Shown in pieces: positions 44,236 through 52,587 of a stretch of 64,000 bases of DNA (the stretch's first letter is position 1; each line of letters starts with the position of its first letter). The notes beneath the pieces were generated by a model. It searched no databases, had not been told where the DNA came from, and worked only from the letters and a program-made list of their open reading frames with translations. The DNA is taken from contig NZ_CYSG01000005.1 in assembly GCF_001457775.1 (NCBI RefSeq), forward strand, positions 124,001 through 188,000. Reading direction: 5' to 3'. The DNA comes from Phaeobacter sp. CECT 5382 (GTDB lineage: Bacteria; Pseudomonadota; Alphaproteobacteria; Rhodobacterales; Rhodobacteraceae). A program made the position numbers and the translations under genes.

Positions 44236-45123
44236 CTAGCTGGCCAGAGACAAAACTCGGCCCGCAACTGCATCCAGTTTGTTCAAAAGGGTTGGGTCGC
44301 GTTTTTCAGGGGCGGTCATGATGGCATATTCCAGCGCGCGGTCGCAAAGATGCGGACAGGTCGCGCGCTCTTTGCCCAGAATGGCAGGCAATCGACGCAC
44401 CAACTCGCGACCATTGCTGGAATTGCCCTGTAGTGTGGCCAGGATGTCGCTGATGTCCACGGCGCCATGCTCCGGATGCCAGCTGTCGAAATCGGTGACC
44501 ATGGCGATGGAAGCATAGCAGAGCTCCGCTTCGCGGGCGAGTTTGGCCTCGGGCATATTGGTCATGCCGATGACATCGCAGCCCCAGCTTTCGCGGTACA
44601 TTTTTGATTCCGCAACGGAGGAAAACTGCGGCCCCTCCATGCACAGATAGGTGCCGCCGCGATGCACGGTGATACCCGCGTCACGCGCGGCCTGTTCGGC
44701 GGCATCAGACAGACGTTCGCAGGTCGGGTGTGCCACGCTGACATGCGCCACACAGCCGGTGCCAAAAAAGCTTTTCTCGCGCGCAAATGTCCGGTCGATG
44801 AACTGGTCGACAATTACAAAATCTCCCGGTGCCATTTCCTCGCGGAAGGATCCGCAGGCAGAAACCGAAAACACATCCGTGACGCCCAGCCGTTTCAGCG
44901 CGTCAATATTGGCGCGATAGGGCACCTCGGTCGGGGAATGCACATGACCACGGCCGTGGCGGGGCAGAAAGGCCATTTTGACCCCATTCAGGCTACCGGT
45001 CAGGATTTGATCCGAAGGTGCGCCCCAGGGGCTGTCGACGGTGATCCATTCGGCCCCCTCCAGCCCGTCGATGTCGTAAATGCCGGATCCGCCGATCACG
45101 GCGATCATGGTTTCCTTGGTCAT
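44236..45123 (-). CDS. mtnP: S-methyl-5'-thioadenosine phosphorylase
   Basis: A 295-residue phosphorylase that splits methylthioadenosine into adenine and methylthioribose-1-phosphate. Seen are IAVIGGSGIYDIDGL, RHGRGHVHSPTEVPYRAN with the phosphate-binding residues, CMEGPQFSSVAESKMYR and GMTNMPEAKLAREAELCY. The adenine base contact and length fit MtnP. The ATG at 45121-45123 lies eight bases after AGGAG; a further ATG five codons on is possible. Adenine from this reaction can feed apt (41581-42120). Confidence 0.94.
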   Translation of the reverse strand: MTKETMIAVIGGSGIYDIDGLEGAEWITVDSPWGAPSDQILTGSLNGVKMAFLPRHGRGHVHSPTEVPYRANIDALKRLGVTDVFSVSACGSFREEMAPGDFVIVDQFIDRTFAREKSFFGTGCVAHVSVAHPTCERLSDAAEQAARDAGITVHRGGTYLCMEGPQFSSVAESKMYRESWGCDVIGMTNMPEAKLAREAELCYASIAMVTDFDSWHPEHGAVDISDILATLQGNSSNGRELVRRLPAILGKERATCPHLCDRALEYAIMTAPEKRDPTLLNKLDAVAGRVLSLAS

Positions 45124-45300
45124 GCGCTGCACTCCTGTCTGTCACGGCTGCCTGCGAATATGTGCCTTCCCGAGCGCGGTTTGACAACCGCGTGGCCTTC
45201 GGCGGGGATGTTTTGGACAGAGAAAGATGCAAGGCATCTGCTGTGATGGCGCTGTTTCTTCGACTAGGCCTTTGGTACAACGACATCTTCTGAGGTTTTG

Positions 45301-45729
45301 TCAGATCTTTTGGCGGTCTTTGCCAGACCATTTGAGAGCCTCGGCCATCATTTTGCGAAAGCTGGGGCATTCCGCGTGGCTGGGAGCCTGGCACGTGGCC
45401 ACATGGCGCAGGGCGCGCGCGAGCAGGGTCAGGGCGCGGATGTGGCGATCAACCTCATCGGCGCGCTCCGTTATCCGATTGCGGTCCAGCTCAAATTCCA
45501 CTTGGGCCTGGGTGGCAGGACCGAGGGTCTCGGCGATCTCTTGCAGCGAAAACCCGGCCCTCTGGCCCAGAGCAATCAGCGCCAAACGATCCAGCACCGA
45601 GGCATCATATTGGCGGCGCAATCCTTTACGGCTGTCAGCGGCAATCAGGCCAAGGCTTTCGTAGTACCGCAGGGCCGAAGGCTTGACGCCAGCGTGACGA
45701 GCGACGTCGGCGATATCCAGAGATTTCAT
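45301..45729 (-). CDS. MerR family transcriptional regulator
   Basis: A 142-residue regulator. The N-terminal winged helix shows DIADVARHAGVKPSALRYYES and GLIAADSRKGLRRQYDA. A dimerisation coiled coil follows, and near the C-terminus are two cysteines (CQAPSHAEC), not the CxxCxxxxxC cluster of SoxR. It is divergent from the DUF2938 gene across 62 bases, the usual MerR layout, so it probably regulates that gene. The ATG at 45727-45729 follows GAGGTC. Confidence 0.88.
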   Translation of the reverse strand: MKSLDIADVARHAGVKPSALRYYESLGLIAADSRKGLRRQYDASVLDRLALIALGQRAGFSLQEIAETLGPATQAQVEFELDRNRITERADEVDRHIRALTLLARALRHVATCQAPSHAECPSFRKMMAEALKWSGKDRQKI

Positions 45730-45791
45730 TCTTGACCTCAAGTTCGCTTTAATTCGGAGACTGCAGATCCATAGCAGAGTCGGACTAGGAA

Positions 45792-46313
45792 ATGGAGATC
45801 AATATGGACATGGATTGGACAGCTATTCAGCAGGCAGCTCTGGCTGGGTTGATCGCGACGGGAGTGATTGATCTGGCCGGATGGGCACGTGCGCGCTGGT
45901 TCGGCATTATAGGGCCGGATTGGGGGCTGGTTGGCCGCTGGATTTGGGGGCTGGGGGTTGGCCGACTGGTTCTGCGGGCGCAAGACAAGAAGACACCGGC
46001 GATACCGCAGGAGCGGATGTTGGGTTGGGTGTTTCACTACGCTGTGGGCATAGCGCTAGCCCTGGGATTTTGCGGGATCGATGGTTTCAACTGGCTGACC
46101 CAGCCAGAACCGATGGTACCGACCCTTTATGGGCTGGCGACGGTCGCGCTGCCGTTTTGCCTGATGCAGCCATCGCTAGGTGCAGGTTTTGCAGCCCGCA
46201 AAACCCCCAACCCGACGCTGGCACGGGTCAACAGCCTGATTACTCATGGGGTGTTTGGCTTTGGGCTATACGCGGGCAGTCTGTTTCTAAATTTGTTTCA
46301 AGTTGGGCTGTGA
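45792..46313 (+). CDS. DUF2938 family membrane protein
   Basis: A 173-residue inner-membrane protein with four to five helices. DMDWTAIQQAALAGLIATGVIDL, GRLVLRAQDKKTPAIPQERMLGWVFHY and FGLYAGSLFLNL fit DUF2938. The family has no known activity. The first ATG is two codons before a second one; both are compatible with the weak ribosome site. The divergent MerR gene is its likely regulator. Confidence 0.8.
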   Translation: MEINMDMDWTAIQQAALAGLIATGVIDLAGWARARWFGIIGPDWGLVGRWIWGLGVGRLVLRAQDKKTPAIPQERMLGWVFHYAVGIALALGFCGIDGFNWLTQPEPMVPTLYGLATVALPFCLMQPSLGAGFAARKTPNPTLARVNSLITHGVFGFGLYAGSLFLNLFQVGL

Positions 46314-46418
46314 GGGCCTCAGAGAGGGCTGATGCGGCTCTTCTGCCTTGTGCCATTGGCGGATTTGGGCTAGGGGCGGGCAGCGAACACCAAGCTCCTC
46401 CAATCACAGGTATCCCCC

Positions 46419-48062
46419 ATGAGACGCGCCGCCATGGCCCTGCTGGCCAATCGTATTTCCCCGCCGAACCTTTCGATCATGCAGGACGAGGGGTGGTCGG
46501 TTGCGCGTGTACGTACCGAACTGCTGTCGGGCCTGACTGTTGCGCTGGCGCTGGTGCCTGAAGCGGTGGCCTTTGCCTTTGTTGCCGGGGTGCACCCGCT
46601 GGTCGGGCTTTATGCAGCCTTTCTTGTCGGGCTGGTCACGGCGCTGATCGGGGGGCGCCCGGGGATGATCTCTGGGGCGACAGGCGCGCTGGCTGTGGTC
46701 ATGGTTGCCCTAGTGGCAGAGCATGGCGTCGAGTATCTGTTTGCCACTGTGGTCCTGATGGGCATCCTGCAGTTGATTGCCGGTGTCATGCACTGGGGTA
46801 AATTCATCCGCTTGGTTCCGCATCCGGTGATGCTGGGCTTTGTGAACGGTCTGGCCATTGTCATTTTCCTGGCTCAGATGACCCAGTTCAAAGTGCCGGG
46901 AACTGATGGGGCTGAGTGGCTTTCGGGGCTGCCGATGATCTTGATGCTGGGTCTGGTCGGGCTGACCATGGCGATCATCTGGGGCACGCCAAAGATTACG
47001 TCGATCATTCCTGCACCATTGGCCGGGATCGGCATCGTTGCAGGCATCGTGATCATCTTTGGGCTGGATGTACCGCGGGTTGGCGATATGGCCTCGATTG
47101 AAGGCGGTTTGCCCTTTATTCACAGCCCCTTTGGCGAAGGCATTGGCATCTATGGCGACGCGCTGGCGCCGCTGACTTTGGAAACTCTGTGGATCATCCT
47201 GCCCTATGCCGTCATTCTGGCCGCCATCGGTTTGATTGAAAGCCTTCTGACGCTGAACCTGGTGGGTGAAATCACCGGTAAGCGCGGTGGCGCCAGCCAG
47301 GAATGCATCGCGCAGGGGACTGCCAATGTGATTACCGGTTTCTTTGGCGGCATGGGTGGCTGTGCCATGATCGGCCAGTCGATGATCAACGTGAAGTCCG
47401 GCGGACGTACCCGTATTGCCGGCATTTTTGCCGCCCTGTGCCTGCTGGCCTTTATCGTCGTGGCCTCACCGTTGATTGAACAAATTCCGCTGGCTGCCCT
47501 GGTCGGCGTGATGTTCATGGTAGTGATTGGAACCTTTGCCTGGAACAGCCTCAAGATCATGACCAAGGTTCCGCCGATGGACGCTTTTGTGATCGTTCTG
47601 GTGACTGTTGTCACTGTCATGAGCGATCTGGCGATTGCAGTTGTGGTTGGGGTGATCGTCTCAGCACTGGCCTATGCCTGGAGCAACGCGCGCCGCATCC
47701 ATGCCGTCACCCGCCAGTCCGAAAGCGAGCAGGGGGCCAAGGTCTACGAGATCGAAGGGCCACTGTTTTTTGGCTCTACCGATGGCTTTATTGAGCTCTT
47801 CGATGTGGAGAACGACCCTGACAAAGTGATCGTCGAGTTTGGTCGCAGCCGGGTGGTGGATCAATCTGCGCTGCAGGCGATCGAAGCTATCGCGGGCAAG
47901 TATGAAGCCGCTGGCAAGACGCTGATGCTGCGCCACCTCAGCCGGGATTGTCACCAGCTGCTGACCAAGGCGGGTCATCTGATGATCGATAGTGACGACG
48001 ATCCGGAATACCAGGTGGCGACAGATTATTCGGTCAAAACCGGGATCCTTGGCGGTCATTGA
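46419..48062 (+). CDS. SulP family anion transporter with STAS domain
   Basis: A 547-residue transporter. Twelve to fourteen helices (~45-430) begin with LVPEAVAFAFVAGVHPLVGLYAAF and GGRPGMISGATGALAVVM, the SulP signature. A STAS domain (~440-545) follows with IEGPLFFGSTDGFIELF and VDQSALQAIEAIAG. SulP members move sulfate, bicarbonate or other anions; the substrate is not determined by sequence. A second in-frame ATG at 46434 is possible, but the first gives a short N-terminus typical of the family. A terminator follows. Confidence 0.92.
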   Translation: MRRAAMALLANRISPPNLSIMQDEGWSVARVRTELLSGLTVALALVPEAVAFAFVAGVHPLVGLYAAFLVGLVTALIGGRPGMISGATGALAVVMVALVAEHGVEYLFATVVLMGILQLIAGVMHWGKFIRLVPHPVMLGFVNGLAIVIFLAQMTQFKVPGTDGAEWLSGLPMILMLGLVGLTMAIIWGTPKITSIIPAPLAGIGIVAGIVIIFGLDVPRVGDMASIEGGLPFIHSPFGEGIGIYGDALAPLTLETLWIILPYAVILAAIGLIESLLTLNLVGEITGKRGGASQECIAQGTANVITGFFGGMGGCAMIGQSMINVKSGGRTRIAGIFAALCLLAFIVVASPLIEQIPLAALVGVMFMVVIGTFAWNSLKIMTKVPPMDAFVIVLVTVVTVMSDLAIAVVVGVIVSALAYAWSNARRIHAVTRQSESEQGAKVYEIEGPLFFGSTDGFIELFDVENDPDKVIVEFGRSRVVDQSALQAIEAIAGKYEAAGKTLMLRHLSRDCHQLLTKAGHLMIDSDDDPEYQVATDYSVKTGILGGH

Positions 48063-48092
48063 CACCGACTAGTCCCTGCTATTTTCAGATGG

Positions 48093-48121
48093 TCGCGCCC
48101 CTACCGGGGCGCGGCTTTTTT
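48093..48121 (+). terminator. Terminator after the SulP gene
   Basis: CGCGCCCC TACC GGGGCGCG gives an 8-bp GC stem followed by GC and TTTTTTT. It ends the SulP transcript. A further hairpin CCGGGGTACCA / TGGTATTGCCCCGG (48168-48198) lies just downstream. Confidence 0.88.
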
Positions 48122-48234
48122 GTTGGGTTTTGCGGCTCTTGTAGACAAATCGCGGTGACTAAAACGGGCCGGGGTACCAGAGGTTGGTATTGCCCCGGAC
48201 TCACCAAAACAGCAGGCCCAAAGCGAAGGTTGGC

Positions 48235-48876
48235 TTAGTCGGGGGCGAGGCTTTCGAGCATGTCGAGATCGCCAGACAGCAGGGCAGGTTCGGCGCGGGC
48301 CAGTAGATCACTGGGCCAGTGCCACCATTTCAGGCCCAGAAGACGCGCGATCTGTGGCTTTGAAAACCGAAACCGCTGCACGCTGGCGGGATTGCCGGTG
48401 ACCACGGCGTAAGGCGGCACGGTGCCGCGCACCACAGCCCCAGCACCGATAATGGCGCCATCGCCAATGCGCGCGCCGGGCAGGATCAGAGCGCCATAAC
48501 CGATCCAGACATCATGGCCAACAATTGTGTCGCGGGTGTCAGGCTGGAATGCCGCCATCTGGGCCGGGTCAAACACCGGAAACGGATAGCAGCTGAGCCC
48601 CTCTTGTGCGTGGTTGGCCGAAGCGGTGATAAAACGCACCCCATGGGCGATTTGGCAGAACCGCCCGATCACCAGCCGTTCGCGTGCTCCGACAAAGAGA
48701 TAGGGCGCAAGATGTGTGGCCCAGTCCTGTGGTGGCGAGAAATCCGAGGCATAGGTAAAGTCGCCGACCTGAAAATTGGGGTGCGCGATAGCGCGTGACA
48801 GCATCACGGTGCCACCGTGCGACTGCCCGTCAGGCAGCACAATCGGATTGCGCAGGGCTGGGTTTGGTAGCGGCAT
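48235..48876 (-). CDS. CatB-type O-acetyltransferase (hexapeptide repeat)
   Basis: A 213-residue left-handed beta-helix acyltransferase of the xenobiotic/chloramphenicol O-acetyltransferase family. Hexapeptide repeats are seen in GHDVWIGYGALILPGARIGDG and IIGAGAVVRGTVPPYAVVTGNP. The catalytic histidine region ITASANHAQEGLS is present. The acceptor is unknown; antibiotic resistance should not be assumed from family membership. It lies 33 bases after the flavin reductase gene on the same strand, so they may be co-transcribed. Confidence 0.9.
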   Translation of the reverse strand: MPLPNPALRNPIVLPDGQSHGGTVMLSRAIAHPNFQVGDFTYASDFSPPQDWATHLAPYLFVGARERLVIGRFCQIAHGVRFITASANHAQEGLSCYPFPVFDPAQMAAFQPDTRDTIVGHDVWIGYGALILPGARIGDGAIIGAGAVVRGTVPPYAVVTGNPASVQRFRFSKPQIARLLGLKWWHWPSDLLARAEPALLSGDLDMLESLAPD

Positions 48877-48909
48877 TAGCTGGTCTCACTCATCGGATCA
48901 GTGGGCAAG

Positions 48910-49515
48910 TTAGTCATCGGGGCGAGCCAGCGAGAAAACCTCGCGCACGACGGCATAGTCACGATATCCCATACGGGCGAGCGGCTGAAAGCGCGTGACA
49001 TCAAAAATCCCGTCATGCAGGCAGTCGTCGCGCAGGTGGATGCCTGTCACCTCGCCAAAGGCGACGCGATTGGCCACCCCGGGAAGGGTGACGATCTGGG
49101 TCAGTTTGCACTCCAGCGCGGCGGGGGCGCCTTCGATGCGGGCGCATTCGATAGTGTCGCAATCCGTCGCCGTAAGGCCCGCATGGGCAAATTCATCCAC
49201 CTCTTTGGGCAGCGTCGCAGAGCTGGCATTCATCGCATCACGCATCTCGAAGGCGACGATATTGACGCAAAATACTCCGGTTTTCTCGATATTGGCGAGG
49301 CTGTCCTTGGTGCCGGACTGGTCGTCCTTGGTGCCGGTGGAGGCGAACATCACCTGCGGCGGCGTATAGGCGACGCCGTTGAAAAAGGAATAGGGTGCAA
49401 GATTGTTGATGCCATCCGTACTGCGCGAAGAAATCCAGCCGATCGGGCGCGGCGTGATCAGCGCGTTGAAGGGGTTATGTGGCAACCCGTGACCCTCTTC
49501 GGGGCGATAGAACAT
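48910..49515 (-). CDS. Flavin reductase-like domain protein
   Basis: A 201-residue flavin-binding protein. NPFNALITPRPIGWISSRS, NLAPYSFFNGVAYTPPQVMF and KDSLANIEKTGVFCVNIV match the flavin reductase-like split-barrel fold that binds FMN. It could supply reduced flavin to a monooxygenase, but none is nearby. The gene diverges from the GNAT gene at 49652. Possible operon with the acetyltransferase gene downstream. Confidence 0.9.
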   Translation of the reverse strand: MFYRPEEGHGLPHNPFNALITPRPIGWISSRSTDGINNLAPYSFFNGVAYTPPQVMFASTGTKDDQSGTKDSLANIEKTGVFCVNIVAFEMRDAMNASSATLPKEVDEFAHAGLTATDCDTIECARIEGAPAALECKLTQIVTLPGVANRVAFGEVTGIHLRDDCLHDGIFDVTRFQPLARMGYRDYAVVREVFSLARPDD

Positions 49516-49651
49516 GGCGCGTCTCCAATTGTTTGCCCCAGACTTACGCCCGTGCTAGGGCGATTTCTAGCCCTGAGACGGTGCCGAGCAGGTACATAAT
49601 CTATGCAAACGGGGTTGAGAGTGAGAGACAGGCGCGCGGAGGCCAAGTGGC

Positions 49652-50161
49652 GTGATCGAATTGACAGCAGAACGGCCCGACGACCGCTGGGAGGTCGAGG
49701 CGCTTTATGACCTGTGTTTTGCGCCGGGGCGCGAAGCGCTGTCTTCCTACCGGTTGCGTGATGATGTGCCGCCGGTTCCGGGCTTGAGCCAGGTGGCGCG
49801 GGATGAGCTGGGTATTTTGGCCGGGGCGATCCGTTTCTGGCCCGTTCACATCGAAGGTGAAGACCAAACTGTAACTGCGCTGCTGCTAGGGCCGGTTGCT
49901 GTGCACCCAACCCATCAGGGCGAAGGGCTTGGTGGCTCGCTTATTCGCGATAGTTTGGCCAAAGCCGCCGAAAGCGGCTGGCAGCGGGCGATGTTGGTGG
50001 GGGATGCGCCCTACTATCGCCGCTTTGGCTTTGAACCTCTTGCCGGGGTCGAGATGCCGCCGCCCACCAACCCGGACCGGGTGCTGGGCATTGCCCTGTC
50101 AGAAGGTGCCTGGGACGGGGTTTGCGGGCGGGTGATCCGCTGGCAACACGCGCCACTGTAG
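49652..50161 (+). CDS. GNAT family N-acetyltransferase
   Basis: A 169-residue protein. The acetyl-CoA site is seen in LLGPVAVHPTHQGEGLGGSLIRD and the following AMLVGDAPYYRRFGFEPL. This layout is shared with YhbS-type GNAT proteins. It begins at GTG 49652 (no in-frame ATG is available before the conserved part). The substrate is unknown. It lies in a plus-strand run with EcsC, DUF1178 and SDR genes, spaced too widely for certain co-transcription. Confidence 0.88.
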   Translation: MIELTAERPDDRWEVEALYDLCFAPGREALSSYRLRDDVPPVPGLSQVARDELGILAGAIRFWPVHIEGEDQTVTALLLGPVAVHPTHQGEGLGGSLIRDSLAKAAESGWQRAMLVGDAPYYRRFGFEPLAGVEMPPPTNPDRVLGIALSEGAWDGVCGRVIRWQHAPL

Positions 50162-50245
50162 CGTGGCGAGACACATTGCCCGACAGGGGGCAGGACTTGA
50201 AACTGGCCCCAGCGGGGCCAATCTCATGTCGAGGGAGGCCTTGAT

Positions 50246-51013
50246 ATGAGTGAAGTTTTAACCGAGCTGCGCCCTTTGTCTGTGACGGAAGTAGAGGCAG
50301 AGCTCGACGCTTTGGCACGGCGCTATCAGGCAGCAAGCGGGTTGGGGATCAATCTATTAAACCTGCTGGGTGGCCAGGCGGAAAACCTGCTGGATCGCTT
50401 GCCGGGGCCCGTACGTTCCCAGCTGGGGGAGGCGACGGGTCAGGCCCTGCGCCTGGCACTGCAGGCCGCACAGCATTCGCGTCGGGTTCTGCCCAGGCAA
50501 TCTCCCAGAATAAACCGCGTGATCAGCACCGCCATGGGGGCTGCCGGTGGCGCTGCGGGTCTGCCGGGTGCATTGGTGGAACTGCCAGCCACCACGGCGT
50601 TTCTTTTGCGCGTGATCCAGGATGGTGCGGCTGCTCAGGGGTTTGACCCCAACGCGCAAAGCGTGACCTTCGATTGTTTGCGAGTGTTTGCCTCTGCGGG
50701 GCCACTGGCGCGCGATGACGGAGCCGAGACCGCGTTTTTGTCGCTGCGGCTGGGGCTTTCCGGGCAGGCGTTGAACCAGCTCATCAGTGCCGTTGCACCC
50801 CGTTTGGCCAGCGCCATGGGGCATAAGCTTGCAGCGCAGTCAGTGCCGATCTTGGGGGCCGCAGCCGGGGCGACGGCAAACTACGTTTATGCCGGGTATT
50901 ATCACGAAATTGCGCTGGTGCATTTCGGGTTGCGTAAACTCGCCATCGACGCGGATCAGCCCGAGGCGGATCTGCTGCAGCAGTTTACCTGCCGTCTGCC
51001 GCTCACGCACTGA
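50246..51013 (+). CDS. EcsC family protein
   Basis: A 255-residue protein of the EcsC family. GQALRLALQAAQHSRRV, the Gly/Ala-rich MGAAGGAAGLPGALVELPATTAF and the C-terminal GAAAGATANYVYAGYYHEIALVHFGLRKL match the family. It is probably membrane-associated. The role of EcsC outside the Bacillus ABC system is not known. A good ribosome site (GAGGGAGGCC) precedes the ATG. Confidence 0.88.
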   Translation: MSEVLTELRPLSVTEVEAELDALARRYQAASGLGINLLNLLGGQAENLLDRLPGPVRSQLGEATGQALRLALQAAQHSRRVLPRQSPRINRVISTAMGAAGGAAGLPGALVELPATTAFLLRVIQDGAAAQGFDPNAQSVTFDCLRVFASAGPLARDDGAETAFLSLRLGLSGQALNQLISAVAPRLASAMGHKLAAQSVPILGAAAGATANYVYAGYYHEIALVHFGLRKLAIDADQPEADLLQQFTCRLPLTH

Positions 51014-51158
51014 TTGCCCTTGCTGCGCACGCGCGGACTGTACGCGTCGACTGGCAGGAGCGTTTCGCGGCCTGACTTTGTGTGCATGTTGCGAATTTTT
51101 TCTCTTGATCTTGTTTTTGTTGCCCCGTTAATCAGCCTTTCCTGCTACGAGTGAGTGA

Positions 51159-51761
51159 ATGATAAACTACAGTCTCAAATGCGCCGACGGCCACAGTTTT
51201 GACAGTTGGTTCCAATCCGCCGCTGCTTTTGAAAAGCTGGCAAAAGCGGGTCTGGTAACCTGTTCATTTTGCGGCAGCTCCAATGTTGAAAAAGCTATCA
51301 TGGCACCGCGGATTCGGACCGGTCGAAAGGCCGTCTCTTCCGTTGGAGAGCCCGAACAGCCCGAAAGTAACACGTCAGACGTGGTAGGCCGGGGGGCGTC
51401 AGATAGCACCACGAGCGGAGCGGCCAAATCCGGTGCTGTTTCAGCGGGCGGCTTAGGTGCCTCCCCAGGGAGTGACCCGGCCCAGGGGCTTGGCCTATCG
51501 CAGGGCGCAGGCGGCCCAGGTGTGCTGAGCAGCCCGTCAAGCGACATGGAGAGAGCTCTTGGAGAGTTGCGGCGCCAGGTAGAAAAAAACTCCGACTATG
51601 TCGGAAAGGATTTCGCCAGCGAAGCGCGCGCGATGCATCTTGGCGATGCACCGGAAAGAGCCATTCACGGCGAGGCCAAACCAGAAGAAGCCAAGGCCCT
51701 GATCGAGGAAGGTATCTCGGTCCTGCCTTTGCCATTTGGACGCAATCGAAAGACCAACTGA
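51159..51761 (+). CDS. DUF1178 family protein with a long low-complexity insert
   Basis: A 200-residue protein. The N-terminal ~55 residues are a zinc-ribbon-like unit (INYSLKCADGHSFDSWF and LVTCSFCGSSNVEKAIMAPR). The C-terminal ~70 residues (ALGELRRQVEKNSDYVGKDFASEARAMH) are the second conserved part. Between them lies a Gly/Ser/Ala-rich stretch of about 65 residues, which makes this protein longer than the usual ~140-160. Function is unknown. It lies 26 bases before the SDR gene. Confidence 0.88.
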   Translation: MINYSLKCADGHSFDSWFQSAAAFEKLAKAGLVTCSFCGSSNVEKAIMAPRIRTGRKAVSSVGEPEQPESNTSDVVGRGASDSTTSGAAKSGAVSAGGLGASPGSDPAQGLGLSQGAGGPGVLSSPSSDMERALGELRRQVEKNSDYVGKDFASEARAMHLGDAPERAIHGEAKPEEAKALIEEGISVLPLPFGRNRKTN

Positions 51762-51787
51762 ACACCGCAGGGAAAAGGTAAAAGCCA

Positions 51788-52429
51788 ATGCATGCAGTGA
51801 TAACCGGCACCAGCCGTGGGATTGGGCGCGAAATGGTCAACCAGTTGACTGCTGCCGGACATGACGTAACGGGCACCTCCCGTGATCATTCCTCTGGTGT
51901 GCGGCTGGATGTCACCGACCCGGGCCAGCAGGCGCGATTTGCGGCCCAGCTGAAGTCCCGCCCGATTGACCTTCTGGTCTGTAATGCCGGGGTCTACCTG
52001 GACAAGGGCATGGCGCTTGAGGAGTATACCGCCGAGGTCTGGGCCAAGAGCCTGGCGGCCAATGTGACCGGAGTGTTCCTGACGGTGCAGGCGCTGTTGC
52101 CGAATCTGCGTCTGGCAGAAAATGCCAAGATTGCGATCATTTCGTCACAGATGGCCAGCCATGCCCGCGCACCCGGCGGCAGCTATGCCTATCGCGCCTC
52201 CAAGGCGGCGGCGCTGAATATTGGCCGCAACCTGTCCACGGATCTGCGCTCCGAAGGCATTGCCGTCGGTATCTACCACCCCGGCTGGGTGCGCACTGAT
52301 ATGGGCGGCGAAGAGGGCGATATCACGGTCGAGGAATCTGCGGCAGGGCTGATTACCGAATTTGACGCGCTGTGCATCGAAACCACCGGCTGTTTTCACA
52401 CCTGGGACGGTCGTATCCACGCCTATTGA
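51788..52429 (+). CDS. Short-chain dehydrogenase/reductase
   Basis: A 213-residue SDR protein with a nucleotide site in VITGTSRGIGREMVNQL, the NAG motif LLVCNAGVYLD and the catalytic Ser plus YxxxK in IISSQMASHARAPGGSYAYRASKAAALN. It ends close to the fold's last strand, without a long substrate loop, so it is a short classical member. The substrate is unknown. It begins 26 bases after the DUF1178 gene, and a bidirectional terminator follows. Confidence 0.9.
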   Translation: MHAVITGTSRGIGREMVNQLTAAGHDVTGTSRDHSSGVRLDVTDPGQQARFAAQLKSRPIDLLVCNAGVYLDKGMALEEYTAEVWAKSLAANVTGVFLTVQALLPNLRLAENAKIAIISSQMASHARAPGGSYAYRASKAAALNIGRNLSTDLRSEGIAVGIYHPGWVRTDMGGEEGDITVEESAAGLITEFDALCIETTGCFHTWDGRIHAY

Positions 52430-52494
52430 TCAGGCTCGCGGGCTGGGGCGTTGCGCGCGGTGGCCTGCCCGAGGCGGCAATGCGAAGAGTATAT

Positions 52495-52534
52495 AAAAGG
52501 CGCCGGTGGAGTGTTCCACCGGCGCCTTTTTTGT
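52495..52534. terminator. Bidirectional terminator
   Basis: GGCGCCGGTGGA GTGT TCCACCGGCGCC is a perfect 12-bp stem with AAAA on the left and TTTTTT on the right, between the SDR gene and the minus-strand pseudoprotease gene. Confidence 0.92.
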
Positions 52535-52587
52535 TTTGCATGTTTCGAGCAGACCCTGAGCTGTCTCTGGCTCAGACCCTGACTTGA

